This document shows, piece by piece, positions 1-8,613 of a DNA stretch of 64,000 bases. Below the pieces are notes generated by a model. It saw only the letters and a program-made list of their open reading frames with translations. It did not search any database and was not told where the DNA came from. The DNA is from Desulfatibacillum aliphaticivorans DSM 15576 (GTDB taxonomy: Bacteria > Desulfobacterota > Desulfobacteria > Desulfobacterales > Desulfatibacillaceae): positions 1-64,000 of the forward strand of contig NZ_AUCT01000030.1 of NCBI RefSeq assembly GCF_000429905.1, in the 5' to 3' direction. The stretch's first letter is position 1, and every line of letters starts with the position of its first letter. Both the position numbers and the translations under genes were made by a program.

Positions 1-37
1 CAGGGAGCGGTTTTGCCTCTTGACACGTATTACCCAT

Positions 38-72
38 AACAGGTTGGGTAGAGCTTGCGAAACCCAACAAAT
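38..72. repeat. Palindromic GGTTGGGT repeat, partial copy
   Basis: AGGTTGGGT is followed by a short spacer and AACCCAAC, giving a small hairpin. The same words (GTAGGTTGGGTT, TTTCGCAAGCTCAACCC) recur at 51130-51194, so this is one member of a dispersed palindromic family. Repeats of this wording are common between genes in proteobacteria; no gene product is implied. Confidence 0.5.
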
Positions 73-77
73 TCCGG

Positions 78-265
78 CGCGAAGCGGCATCCTATAAAGT
101 CCCTTCCCCACTGGCGGGGGAAGGTCAGGATGGGGGGGATCGTCATTCCCGAGCGTCCCTGTCGGGAATCCAGCGTCCCTGACCATTAAAACAACAATGT
201 TAACCACGGAAGACACGGAAAACACTGAAAACGACCCTTCCGTGGCTTCCGTGTTTTCCGTGGTT
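78..265. repeat. Long direct repeat, copy 1
   Basis: This copy begins with GCGAAGCGGCATCCT, contains a GGCGGGGGAAGG hairpin half-site, and ends in an inverted repeat whose arms read ACACGGAAAACAC and GTGTTTTCCGTGG. A near-identical copy lies at 466-681, about 390 bases downstream. The end palindrome could form a long stem. Function unknown; it behaves like a non-coding miniature element. Confidence 0.7.
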
Positions 266-465
266 CATGCTTTGCGGGATGTATGCAAGCCTTTGCCTTT
301 TGAAAAAAGAGTCCTTACGGACCCCGGCAGCATAAAACAAAGACGCTGCCGCGGCCACCCAACAAAGAAAGACAACGACGCTTGGTCCCCTCGTTCGCGA
401 GGATGACGGAATTAATCGGCTGGAATGCCGCCTTTGGCCTGCCCATCTTCCTACCCAAATAAACG

Positions 466-681
466 CCGCGAAGCGGCATCCTTATTTTGTAGGGACAGGT
501 CCCTGTGCCTGTCCATTCCTTCCCCGCTGGCGGGGGAAGGTCAGGATGGGGGGGATCGTCATTCCCGAGCGTCCCTGTCGGGAATCCAGCGTCCCTGGCC
601 TTTAAAACAACAATGTTAACCACGGAAGACACGGAAAACACAGAAAACGATCTTTCCGTGGCTTCCGTGTTTTCCGTGGTT
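466..681. repeat. Long direct repeat, copy 2
   Basis: This repeats the element at 78-265 with few differences, except that copy 2 carries about 33 extra bases after GCATCC, including the palindrome GGACAGGTCCCTGTGCC. The rest, including the terminal GTGTTTTCCGTGG palindrome, matches almost base for base, which implies recent duplication or gene conversion. Confidence 0.7.
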
Positions 682-710
682 TATGTTTTTTTGTTGTTCA
701 TGTTTTTCCG

Positions 711-744
711 ACTCGCTCCCATGTTGCACGTGGGAATGCATACC
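711..744. repeat. Short GGGAATGCATACC hairpin element
   Basis: CTCCCATG and CGTGGGA form a small stem followed by ATGCATACC. A second copy with the same tail lies at 59862-59895. It is a dispersed intergenic element without coding potential. Confidence 0.5.
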
Positions 745-987
745 TCCGCCTCATCCTTCTCCGCATCGTCTTTAAAGGAATCGGAAAAAAACCGCTTCCC
801 TGCGCGCGGGCGAAAACCGAAATTTTATGTTTCAGGCCCCTCTCAGGGGGCTTGCCAACCAATCCAACCGCCTCAAACATCTTACAAAATCAATATACCA
901 CAGAGTTTCTTTATTTCTTAAACACGTCCCCTGAAGTCGTGAAAGCCCCTCTGGACTTAGTCAATTAGTCAAAGACGTCCCCAAAAG

Positions 988-1209
988 TCACTCATCATCA
1001 ACTGACCTGGCTGTATCAAGAATGCTGGTCCCAAGGTAGCGTTTGGAGGAGGTCAACTCATTTCTGGAGTTATACCCATAGATATTAAACGCAGGCTCGT
1101 CAGAGGCATTCCCGCTGTTGGTTACGCTGGTTCTCCTGCCGAGGGCGTCGTAGCCGTAACCGTATTGGCTGGCGGATTCGGCGACCCGGTCCATGGAGGC
1201 GGCGGTCAA
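988..1209 (-). pseudogene. RHS/YD-repeat protein remnant
   Basis: The last ~70 codons of a minus-strand frame read like the core of an RHS or YD-repeat protein: YGYGYDALGRRTSV followed by YGYNSRNELTSS. The family consists of very large secreted or toxin-delivery proteins of well over 1000 residues with dozens of such repeats. Here only about one and a half repeats survive, the upstream part of the frame has no RHS character, and no start or partner gene is present. It is best read as a decayed fragment, possibly left behind by the same events that brought in the surrounding repeats. Confidence 0.6.
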
Positions 1210-1499
1210 CCGGCCGTCGCAAGAAGTACGGGCGGCCCTGCCTAATGGGCCACGAAAAGGAGTTAATCCGAACAAGGCTTCGGATACCAAGGAATGAGAG
1301 ATGGCGTGCCGCTTAAACAAGGTAAAGTCCCCGGAAAAATTGTATGGCGATCCAGGCAAAATTTCTCTTTATGAGTCACGCAAACAGTGCAATAGATCCG
1401 GCATTTTGTCAATGGCGGCCTGCCGCGCTTTCGCGCGTTCGGTTCATGGCGCCTTCGCGGGAGACGAATAAATACACCTCGCCCTAACACGAATCTTTT

Positions 1500-1528
1500 T
1501 TGACACCATGCATTGGCGGGCGTATATT
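1500..1528 (+). promoter_or_regulatory. Sigma-70 type promoter
   Basis: TTGACA at 1500-1505 and TATATT at 1523-1528 are separated by exactly 17 bases. The pair lies about 105 bases before the glycogen-binding-module gene at 1636, the first gene of the rightward block, and is the best consensus promoter seen in the window. Confidence 0.6.
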
Positions 1529-1635
1529 TAAGAAATTGCAAGATACCATCAGGGATTAGGGGCCGTATTGGGAGCGCAAGGCTTTTTCGGGTCGACGCCG
1601 ACCCTGTTCAGGACAGGCAAAAGGAGGTCTGAACC

Positions 1636-1950
1636 ATGGCCAAAAAGAAGATGGAGACCGGCGGCAAAGCAAAGTCCGCCAAAAATGCGTCTGCAAAGAA
1701 AAGAGTGACTTTTTTTATGAGAGCTCCCGAGGCCAAAGAGGTTTCGGTCGCCGGAGATTTTAACGGCTGGGACGCCAAGAAGCATCCCATGAAGCTGGAT
1801 AAAACCGGGTTGTGGAAAAAGATTGTCATGGTCGCCCCGGGCCGTTGCGAGTACAAATTTCTGGTGGACGGCGACTGGGCTCTGAACCCGGACACGGAAG
1901 AGACCTGCACCAACGAGTTCGGCACGGAAAATCATGTGCTGGAAGTCTGA
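1636..1950 (+). CDS. Small glycogen-binding (CBM48/AMPK-beta-like) protein
   Basis: This encodes a 104-residue protein. The first ~25 residues are lysine and alanine rich and probably disordered. The remainder is one early-set beta-sandwich of the isoamylase N-terminal/AMPK-beta family, with the usual phrases VSVAGDFNGWD (about residues 36-46), a tryptophan in LWKK and YKFLVDGDWALNPD. In this family the domain binds alpha-glucans. There is no attached enzyme, so it may target glycogen or regulate a partner; that is inference. The start is preceded by AAAGGAGG at good spacing and by the promoter at 1500-1528. It is probably separate from the transport genes that follow. Confidence 0.85.
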   Translation: MAKKKMETGGKAKSAKNASAKKRVTFFMRAPEAKEVSVAGDFNGWDAKKHPMKLDKTGLWKKIVMVAPGRCEYKFLVDGDWALNPDTEETCTNEFGTENHVLEV

Positions 1951-2008
1951 TCCCCGCTCACAGCCTTGGGATTGCATGAAAGCCGATAGTCAGCAACGGA
2001 GCTTGTGA

Positions 2009-2254
2009 ATGACCGTCAAAAATGTTGTGCGAATTCTGATAGGCTTGTTGTTCGTCACTTTTGTGGTTCAAAATGCAGAGGTTGTGGAGGTGCGCTTTTT
2101 GTTCTGGGGCGCAGAGGCATCCCGGGCTCTGGTGCTGTGTTGCGTGTTCGCATTAGGGCTTATCGTTGGGTGGCTCCCGCTCCGAATCACAAAAAAGAAA
2201 GAGGGCGCCGGCAAAGACAAGGTGAAAGAACAGGCTGACGCCGAAAGCACCTGA
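2009..2254 (+). CDS. LapA/DUF1049-family inner-membrane protein
   Basis: The 81-residue product has two hydrophobic segments (about residues 7-24 and 40-58) joined by a short loop with QNAEVVEVRFLFW, and a charged, lysine-rich C-terminal tail. This is the typical layout of the lipopolysaccharide assembly protein A domain family, whose members sit in the inner membrane with a cytoplasmic tail. Here the usual LapB partner is absent. It is followed after 41 bases by the ZntB-like gene and is probably the first gene of that transport run. Confidence 0.75.
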   Translation: MTVKNVVRILIGLLFVTFVVQNAEVVEVRFLFWGAEASRALVLCCVFALGLIVGWLPLRITKKKEGAGKDKVKEQADAEST

Positions 2255-2295
2255 GTCATAGGAGAGACGCCTATTTTATTTGACGCGGGGGATGA

Positions 2296-3270
2296 ATGCA
2301 AGACAGCAGCGGGTTGATATACGCCTATTTGCTTGACGGCCAAGGCGGGGGCCGAAGCGTGGGATGGGAGGATATTCTGCGGTGGACGCCCGACCAGGGG
2401 ATTTTGTGGCTCCATGTGGATTTTCGCGACCCGAACGCCATGGCGTGGCTGGATGAAAAAAGCGGCCTCAATCCCATTGTGGTGCAGGGGTTGATAGCGG
2501 ATGAAACCCGGCCGCGTTGCGTGGGGCATGGAGAGGACCTCCTTATTATTCTGCGGGGAATCAACGCCAATCCGGGCTCCGACCCGGAAGACATGGTGGC
2601 CCTGAGGATGCTGCTGGAGCCCGGCAGGATTATATCCATGCGCCACAGAAGGGTCATGGCCGTCCAGGACGCGGCAACCGCTTTGGAGGAAGGAGACGGG
2701 CCTAAAAATCCCGGGGAATTTTTCACCTTTGTATGCAGCCGCATCACGGACCGCATGGGGGACGTGATCTACGAGATAGACGACCTGGCGGATCAGATGG
2801 AAGAGGCCGTCCTGGAGTCGGACGCCAGGGGCTTGCGGCCCCAGGTTTCCAGGATACGGAGGCAGGCCATCGCCCTCCGGCGGTACATCGCCCCGCAGCG
2901 GGACATTCTTTTAAGGCTGCAAAACGAAAAAAGCCCCATCCTTAATGAACTCCACAAAATGGAAATCCGGGAGGATGCGGAGCGCACGGCCCGTTTTGTG
3001 GAGGACATGGACGCGGCCAGGGACCGGGCCGCAGTCACCCAGGAGGAGTTGGGAAACCGCCTCGCCGAGGAAATGAATCGCGCCATGCTGATTTTATCCG
3101 TGGTGGCGGCCATATTTTTGCCGTTAGGGCTTTTGACCGGGCTTTTGGGCATAAACGTGGGCGGAATTCCCGGGGCGGATTACCGCTGGGCCTTTTTGAT
3201 CGTATGCATTTTTCTGTTGTTTCTGGGCGGCGTCCTGCTTTTTGTTTTCAAACGCATGAGGTGGCTCTGA
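2296..3270 (+). CDS. zntB: CorA-family metal transporter, ZntB-like
   Basis: This 324-residue protein has a large N-terminal cytoplasmic domain, a long helical stretch rich in charged residues (about 170-255) and two C-terminal membrane segments. The signature between them reads GIN (in LLGINVGGIPG) instead of the GMN of classical CorA magnesium channels, which is typical of the ZntB branch that moves zinc. The membrane part therefore suggests divalent cation transport, with zinc more likely than magnesium; specificity cannot be read from sequence alone. The gene sits 31 bases before an MscS channel gene on the same strand. Confidence 0.85.
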   Translation: MQDSSGLIYAYLLDGQGGGRSVGWEDILRWTPDQGILWLHVDFRDPNAMAWLDEKSGLNPIVVQGLIADETRPRCVGHGEDLLIILRGINANPGSDPEDMVALRMLLEPGRIISMRHRRVMAVQDAATALEEGDGPKNPGEFFTFVCSRITDRMGDVIYEIDDLADQMEEAVLESDARGLRPQVSRIRRQAIALRRYIAPQRDILLRLQNEKSPILNELHKMEIREDAERTARFVEDMDAARDRAAVTQEELGNRLAEEMNRAMLILSVVAAIFLPLGLLTGLLGINVGGIPGADYRWAFLIVCIFLLFLGGVLLFVFKRMRWL

Positions 3271-3301
3271 AAGCCCCTGAAAAATAGTGGAGCAACCAAC
3301 T

Positions 3302-4255
3302 ATGGATCAATGGCTGGATGCAAACTTCTGGCAGACGATAATTCAGAAAACGGGATTATGGTTCATAACCTCCGTCCCGTCTATTTTGTTCATTCTGATC
3401 CTGGCCGTCATCGCCCTGAAAAGTTTCGGCTTCGGCATGAAACGGGTCAAGGTGTTCATGGCGGAGAGAATGAAATCCAGCGGGCGTATTGATTCCGACG
3501 AGGCGGACCGCAGGCTGGAAACCCTGACGCGGGTTCTCACCACCCTGGTGAAAATCGTCCTCTGGACCATGGTGGGCATGCTGATCCTGAAGAAGATCGG
3601 GGTGGACATAGCCCCCCTGATAGCGGGCGCCGGCATCGCCGGCCTGGCGGTGGGGTTCGGGGCGCAGGAATTGGTGAGGGACGTCATCTCCGGCTTTTTC
3701 ATCCTGCTGGAAAACCATATCCGAACAGGCGACGTGGCCTCCATAAACGGCGCCACGGGCGTGGTGGAGAATATCGGCTTGAGGACCACCTCCCTGAGAG
3801 ACCCCCAAGGCGTCATCCATATGTTTCAGAACGGGAAGATCAACTCCATGTCCAACCTCACAAAGGGTTGGTCCGCCGCCGTCTTTGACATTGGCGTGGC
3901 GTACAAGGAGGACACGGACTCCGTTTCCGCCATCATGGAGGAAATCGCCGGGGACCTGGCCGCGGACCCCGAAATCTCCCCCCTGCTCCTGGAGCCTTTC
4001 GAATTGCTGGGCGTGGACGCCTTCGGGGACAGCGCCGTAGTCATCAAGGCCCGCCTCAAGACCAAACCCCTGAAGCAGTGGGTGGTGAAAAGGGAATATT
4101 TGCGCCGCCTGAAAAAGGCGTTTGACCAAAAAGGCGTGGAGATCCCCTTTCCCCACCAGACCCTATACTGGGGCTCCGCAAGTCCGCCCGTGGCGGTCGA
4201 CCAGGTTGTTTCCACGGAAAATTTGGAATCAAAGGATTATCAGAAAGTCAAGTAA
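3302..4255 (+). CDS. MscS-family mechanosensitive channel
   Basis: The product is about 317 residues. It has hydrophobic segments near residues 15-40 and 75-105, then the pore-lining helix with the glycine and alanine pattern GAGIAGLAVGFGAQELVRDVISG, and the soluble vestibule domain that follows in all MscS proteins. It would open on membrane tension and release solutes during osmotic downshock. I place the start at the ATG at 3302, which has GGAG nine bases upstream, instead of a GTG at 3287 that would include that ribosome site. Its TAA stop directly abuts the ATG of the next gene, so the two are translationally linked. Confidence 0.88.
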   Translation: MDQWLDANFWQTIIQKTGLWFITSVPSILFILILAVIALKSFGFGMKRVKVFMAERMKSSGRIDSDEADRRLETLTRVLTTLVKIVLWTMVGMLILKKIGVDIAPLIAGAGIAGLAVGFGAQELVRDVISGFFILLENHIRTGDVASINGATGVVENIGLRTTSLRDPQGVIHMFQNGKINSMSNLTKGWSAAVFDIGVAYKEDTDSVSAIMEEIAGDLAADPEISPLLLEPFELLGVDAFGDSAVVIKARLKTKPLKQWVVKREYLRRLKKAFDQKGVEIPFPHQTLYWGSASPPVAVDQVVSTENLESKDYQKVK

Positions 4256-4828
4256 ATGGAATTCTTTACGGACCTGCCTCTCATTGTCCAGGGAGCGCTT
4301 ATTTTTTGCCTGCGCATTGTGGACGTGTCATTGGGCACCATACGAACCATCATGATCGTCCAGGGCAAAACCTGGATTTCCTTTTGCCTGGGCTTTTTTG
4401 AGGTCTTTATCTGGCTGTCCGTCATATCCACGGTCGTGCCCCTCATCAAGGACCGGCCGGGCCTGATTTTCTTTTACGCCCTGGGCTTCGCCTCCGGCAA
4501 TTTCGCGGGAATCAAGTTGGAGCGGTGGATGGCGGCCGGGCACATGATACTGCGGGCCATTTCCATAAAAAACGGAAGGGAAATGGCCTCACTGATTCGG
4601 GGGCGAGGCTACGAGGTCACCACCTTTGCGGGGGAGGGCCTGGAAGGCCCGGTCATGCAGTTGTTCATTGTCTGCAGGCGCAGGGACGTGGGGGCCATCA
4701 TCGCCATGATCAAGTCGGTCGATCCGGAGGCTTTTTATATCACGGAAAGGGCCGGAAGCGTCAGCAAGGTGATCAGGCCGTTCATGGCGCCGCCCACCGG
4801 CTGGAGAGCGGTTTTGAAAAAAAAGTAA
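4256..4828 (+). CDS. UPF0316 (DUF2179/DUF5698) membrane protein
   Basis: The 190-residue product has three membrane helices in the first ~95 residues, with LRIVDVSLGTIRTIMIVQG as the family hallmark, followed by a small cytoplasmic domain of the DUF2179 type (about 105-170). The biochemical role of the family is not established. The ATG starts one base after the stop of the MscS gene, so co-expression with the channel is expected. The 72-base gap to the next exchanger gene suggests the same transcript. Confidence 0.8.
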   Translation: MEFFTDLPLIVQGALIFCLRIVDVSLGTIRTIMIVQGKTWISFCLGFFEVFIWLSVISTVVPLIKDRPGLIFFYALGFASGNFAGIKLERWMAAGHMILRAISIKNGREMASLIRGRGYEVTTFAGEGLEGPVMQLFIVCRRRDVGAIIAMIKSVDPEAFYITERAGSVSKVIRPFMAPPTGWRAVLKKK

Positions 4829-4900
4829 GGGCGGGAGCCGTTCCGGTTATCTTTCTTCCAGCGGTCAGGGGCCGTGAGACCCATCGGCCGAAGGGGTGAC

Positions 4901-5863
4901 ATGTTTATCCTGGGTATGGCGGGCGGATTGGCATTGCTTATCCTAGGGGCGGAGATCCTGGTTCGCGGAGGCTCGGCCCTGGCCCGGCGCTTTAATATCT
5001 CCGAACTGGTGGTGGGGCTGACCATCGTGGCTTTCGGCACCTCGGGCCCTGAGTTGATCGTGAGCGTGGTTTCGGCCGTTCAAGGCAGCACGGCCCTGGC
5101 CGTCTCCAACGTGCTTGGCAGCAACCTGTTCAACATTCTTGTCATCTTGGGGGCATCCTCCCTAATCACTCCATTGGAGGTGGATAAGAACACCGTCTGG
5201 AAAGGCATTCCCTTTTTACTGCTCACCTGCGCCGCGGTTTTTCTCCTGGCCGAACCCGCGGCCGGATGCCCTGACACGATCGGCGCTCTCACCCGCTTTG
5301 ACGGATATGTCCTGCTGTGCTTCTTCGCTATCTTTCTGTATTATACCTTTTCCATCGCCAAATCTTCCGGGGAGCTCCAGGAGACCGGGAAAAGCCCTCC
5401 GGAGAAAATGTCCGGGCTCCTCATGTCCGGATTCATCGCCGGCGGCATGGTGCTTCTCATCCTGGGCGGACGGATTTTTGTGGCGTCCGCTGTGGTCTTG
5501 GCCAAAAAGCTGGGCATGAGCGAGTCTCTGGTGGGCCTGACCGTCGTGGCGGCAGGGACGTCCCTGCCGGAACTGGCGTCATCCCTGATGGCCGCCTACC
5601 GGGGCAGGATCGGCATGGCCGTGGGCAATGTGGTGGGATCCAATATCTTCAATGTGTTTCTCGTATTGGGCGTCAGCGCGGCCATACGCCCCGCCCCCCT
5701 CAGCCCGGGGGATTTTCTGGACAACGCGGCCGTAGCCCTGGCCAGCCTGGCTCTTTTCCTGTTTATGTTCACCGGGAAAAAAAGAAGCATTGACCGGTGG
5801 GAGGGAGCTGTCTTTGTCTTTGCATTCGCAGCGTACTTATGGTTTAAAATAACCTCATCCTAA
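4901..5863 (+). CDS. CaCA-family Ca2+/Na+ (or H+) exchanger
   Basis: About 320 residues, nearly all membrane-embedded, built as an inverted duplication of five helices. Each half carries an alpha-repeat: AFGTSGPELIVSVVSA near residue 40 and AAGTSLPELASSLMAA near residue 210, each followed by a GNVVGSNIFN-like element. These acidic motifs bind calcium in the YrbG/NCX family. I use the ATG at 4901, which has AAGGGGTG just upstream, instead of an earlier GTG at 4874. A second exchanger of the same family is at 34537, so the genome keeps at least two paralogues. Direction and counter-ion cannot be told from sequence. Confidence 0.9.
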   Translation: MFILGMAGGLALLILGAEILVRGGSALARRFNISELVVGLTIVAFGTSGPELIVSVVSAVQGSTALAVSNVLGSNLFNILVILGASSLITPLEVDKNTVWKGIPFLLLTCAAVFLLAEPAAGCPDTIGALTRFDGYVLLCFFAIFLYYTFSIAKSSGELQETGKSPPEKMSGLLMSGFIAGGMVLLILGGRIFVASAVVLAKKLGMSESLVGLTVVAAGTSLPELASSLMAAYRGRIGMAVGNVVGSNIFNVFLVLGVSAAIRPAPLSPGDFLDNAAVALASLALFLFMFTGKKRSIDRWEGAVFVFAFAAYLWFKITSS

Positions 5864-5977
5864 GGCCGTCGGATGCAACAGGTTGGCCTTCCGCTGTTTT
5901 TTGCGGAATCAGGAAGTGAAAATTAATTTGGGTTATTATGCGTTTATGCACTTTTTATGGTTTAGGAAGAAAGCCTC

Positions 5978-7222
5978 TTGTCCCGAGTGAAAAAACATAG
6001 AATCATATTCAATGCGCTTCTTTTTTTTATACTCATAGTACTGAGCGGAGCGGCTTTCGCCATGGGGATCGCCGATACGACCGGGGCGCCGGCCCAGGCT
6101 TCGCAATCCGACGCGGCGCTTTTGGTCCTTTACGTGCTTTTGGCCCTGGTGTTTTCCTTTATGTGCTCCGTGGCCGAGGCCGTGCTATTAAGTGTAACGC
6201 CTTCCTTTATCGCCGGAATGGAGAAAAAAGCCCCCAAAAAGGCAGCCTTGCTGAAAAAGCTCAAGCAGGACGACGTGGACCGGTCCCTGGCCGCTATCCT
6301 GACGCTGAACACCATCGCCCACACGGTGGGCGCCATCGGCTCGGGCGCCAAGGCCACGGCCGTTTTCGGCAGTGCGTGGTTCGGGGTGTTTTCCGCGGTC
6401 ATGACCCTGATGATCCTGTTTTTCTCCGAGATCATTCCCAAAACCCTGGGGGCCGTTTACTGGCGCAGCCTGTCCGGCCTTACGGCCAAATTCGTCCGCG
6501 CCTTGATCTTCTGTTTGTATCCCCTGATCCTCATTTCCGAGCAGTTGACCAAGGTCATCGCCCGGAATGCTGACATCCACGTGTTCAGCCGGGAGGAGTT
6601 CATCGCCATGGCCGGGGTTGGGGCGGAATCCGGGCACATCAACGAGCGGGAGTCCCGGATCATCCGCAACTTGTTTCGCCTGGAGTTCCTGAAGGCTGAG
6701 GACATCATGACTCCCCGCATGGTCATATCCGCCCTGCCCAACAGATTGACCATAGCCCAGGCCCTGGAACGTTGCGGGGACGCGCCTTTTTCCCGCCTGC
6801 CCGTCTATGGGGAAAACGTGGACGACATCACCGGCTTCGTCCTCAAGGACGACCTGCTGCTGGCCATGGCCAAAGGCCAGGTGGACGTCTCCCTGGAAAG
6901 TCTGAAGCGGGAGATGCCTGTCGTCGCCAAGGACGCGCCCATCTCCGGCTTGCTGGAATTGTTTTTGGATAAGCGCCAGCACATTGCTTTGGTGGCCGGA
7001 ACCTACGGCGGAACCAAAGGCCTTGTCACCCTGGAGGACGTGGTGGAAACCCTGTTGGGTATGGAAATCATGGACGAAATGGACGAGGTCAAGGACATGC
7101 AGGCCCTTGCCCGCAAGCAGTGGAGCAAACGGGCCAAAGCCATGGGCCTGGACGTGGACGCAGCCGGCAAGGATTCAAACAACATGGATGCAAACCAGCC
7201 ATCCTGCAACCTGAAAACATAG
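5978..7222 (+). CDS. CNNM/DUF21 and CBS-pair membrane protein
   Basis: The 414-residue product starts at a TTG with AGGAAG eight bases upstream. It has a signal-like first helix, then the three- to four-helix DUF21 (CNNM) transmembrane domain (about 45-190), and a CBS pair beginning at MTPRMVISALP (about 245-355) that in this family binds adenine nucleotides. The C-terminal CorC/HlyC domain found in many relatives is missing; the protein ends with a hydrophilic tail. Relatives take part in magnesium or cobalt efflux. It ends the rightward run of ion-handling genes and converges on the PAS gene at 7287. Confidence 0.85.
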   Translation: MSRVKKHRIIFNALLFFILIVLSGAAFAMGIADTTGAPAQASQSDAALLVLYVLLALVFSFMCSVAEAVLLSVTPSFIAGMEKKAPKKAALLKKLKQDDVDRSLAAILTLNTIAHTVGAIGSGAKATAVFGSAWFGVFSAVMTLMILFFSEIIPKTLGAVYWRSLSGLTAKFVRALIFCLYPLILISEQLTKVIARNADIHVFSREEFIAMAGVGAESGHINERESRIIRNLFRLEFLKAEDIMTPRMVISALPNRLTIAQALERCGDAPFSRLPVYGENVDDITGFVLKDDLLLAMAKGQVDVSLESLKREMPVVAKDAPISGLLELFLDKRQHIALVAGTYGGTKGLVTLEDVVETLLGMEIMDEMDEVKDMQALARKQWSKRAKAMGLDVDAAGKDSNNMDANQPSCNLKT

Positions 7223-7286
7223 AGAGCCGGCAGGGAGCAAGCTGAGCCCGAGCCATGTTGACGGAAGGTTGGCCGGCATGCTGAAC

Positions 7287-7892
7287 TCAGCACTCGTCAT
7301 CGCCGTCTTCGGGATAGAGCTTTTCCATGCACTCCGGGCAAATGCTGTGGCTCAAATCAACGTCCGCTTTCTCGATAAGGTATTCTTCCAGCTTGTCCCA
7401 AACCTGCTTTTCGTTGCGAATCTTATGGCAGTGCATGCAAATGGGAATGACGCCCTGCAACGTTTTAACGTGATCCAGGGCGTGTTGCAATTCTGCATTC
7501 TTCTTGTGAAGGTCCCGAGTCAAATTTCCCAATTCCTGGTTTAAAGCAACCATTTCCGTACGAAGCATCTCCAGTTCTTGTATATCGGGACGCCCAAAGG
7601 CCAGCACCAGGTTTCCCAGACGCTTGAACACGAACAGGTAACTTTTGGGATGGCCTGAGACTGTTTGGAGGCTCAACAAGTTTTCTTTCGCGCGGGAATG
7701 GGCGATTTTTTGAAAGTCGAAAACCTCCTGAAAATCAATGAGAATATCCTGAAAAGGCGTTCCCGCGGTCAGGTCGCCGCAAATTTGACAGGCGTAGTTG
7801 TTCATTGACAAGACGCGGCCTTGCCCATCCAGCCGAAAAAAGAGAACCGGCGCAGGGCCGTTCAGGTATTCGTGAAAGGCGCTGAAATTCAT
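7287..7892 (-). CDS. PAS protein with C-terminal Cys cluster, copy 1
   Basis: The 201-residue product has a PAS domain (about 1-110) with FFRLDGQGRVLSMN and a CxxC at residues 35 and 38, a coiled coil (about 115-150, QELGNLTRDLHKKNAEL) and a C-terminal module with ICMHCHKIR, W, SHSICPEC and KLYP. That last module recurs at the end of many deltaproteobacterial sensory proteins and looks like a four-cysteine metal site; its output is unknown. It starts 6 bases after the cobalamin-binding gene and shares that partner arrangement with copy 2 at 9164. No DNA-binding or kinase domain is present. Confidence 0.8.
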   Translation of the reverse strand: MNFSAFHEYLNGPAPVLFFRLDGQGRVLSMNNYACQICGDLTAGTPFQDILIDFQEVFDFQKIAHSRAKENLLSLQTVSGHPKSYLFVFKRLGNLVLAFGRPDIQELEMLRTEMVALNQELGNLTRDLHKKNAELQHALDHVKTLQGVIPICMHCHKIRNEKQVWDKLEEYLIEKADVDLSHSICPECMEKLYPEDGDDEC

Positions 7893-7898
7893 TGGGCC

Positions 7899-8549
7899 TC
7901 AAGCAACGACAAAACGACTGGATTGCAGCATGTCCTCCAACTCCGGTAATGAGTGGATGCACATGGTGTTGGGGTATTTGTTGATGCTGTCAAGGTTTTC
8001 TATGGCGAGCACTCGGCCGCCCACGGCGATGTCCAGGGATGCGAACTCGGCCTTTAACGCCTCTATCTCTAGTATCAGATTGGGGAAGTTAAAATACGCA
8101 CTGCACGACAACCCCACCAGGTCGGGTTTCACCCTGTCCACAAAGTGGAGCAAATCATCTATGGGAGTATCGGCGCCCAGGAAGTAGACGCTCCATCCGT
8201 GTAGTTCGAAAACGTCCGACGCCATTTTCGCCCCCACTCGATGCGGTTCGTTGGGAACGCAGGAAACAACAGCGCTTTTTCCGTTTTTTTCCTTCCCGAA
8301 CAAAGCGGGATAGACCAGATTCATCAAGCCTTCGGTAATGGCGGTGACCAAATGCTCCCTGGCGACCGATATTTTGTTCCTCTCCCAAAGACGCCCGGTT
8401 TCGTAAAGGCTTTCCTGGAACAGGCCTGAATAAAGGTCCTTGATTGCAATCTCCTGGTCCAGCAACTCTTGCACTACGCGTGCGCACTGGGCGCGGCGGC
8501 CGCCCAGGAGATGATCCAGGTAATTGTTGTAGACATTTTCCGATATCAT
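7899..8549 (-). CDS. Stand-alone cobalamin-binding sensor, CarH-like, copy 1
   Basis: The 216-residue product has a four-helix cap (about 1-85) followed by a Rossmann-like B12-binding domain (about 92-210). The cap carries W55, E65 and H66, which is exactly the W-x9-EH signature of CarH/LitR B12 photoreceptors; the Rossmann part carries E101-x-H103-x-x-G106, where the His would be the lower axial ligand. Corrinoid methyltransferase proteins share the fold but normally lack W-x9-EH. No MerR DNA-binding domain is present. AAAGGA precedes the ATG and a sigma-54-like promoter lies at 8598-8613. The PAS gene follows after 6 bases. Binding of cobalamin is likely; light sensing is inference. Confidence 0.85.
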   Translation of the reverse strand: MISENVYNNYLDHLLGGRRAQCARVVQELLDQEIAIKDLYSGLFQESLYETGRLWERNKISVAREHLVTAITEGLMNLVYPALFGKEKNGKSAVVSCVPNEPHRVGAKMASDVFELHGWSVYFLGADTPIDDLLHFVDRVKPDLVGLSCSAYFNFPNLILEIEALKAEFASLDIAVGGRVLAIENLDSINKYPNTMCIHSLPELEDMLQSSRFVVA

Positions 8550-8597
8550 CGGTCCGTTCCTTTATTGAATTAAGATGGATTTATTTGCGGATATATT

Positions 8598-8613
8598 ATG
8601 CATTAATTGTGCC
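8598..8613 (-). promoter_or_regulatory. Sigma-54-like -24/-12 element, copy 1
   Basis: On the minus strand GGCACAATTAATGCAT has GG and GC separated by exactly ten bases, as in sigma-54 promoters (GGCAC-N5-nTGC). It lies 51 bases before the ATG of the cobalamin gene at 8549. The same word, with one change, lies at the same distance from the paralogous gene at 10428. The element overlaps the stop codon of the upstream helical-protein gene. Confidence 0.55.

Larger units (their letters stand above)
1..987. other. Gene-free, repeat-rich stretch
   Basis: I see no convincing gene here. The stretch is built from dispersed repeats: a palindromic remnant near 38-72, two copies of a long direct repeat (78-265 and 466-681) and a short hairpin element at 711-744. 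The short open frames present run through the repeats in several frames with no conserved protein signature. Around 920-1000 there are phrases such as acgtcccc that recur twice, possibly debris of an old mobile element. Confidence 0.6.
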
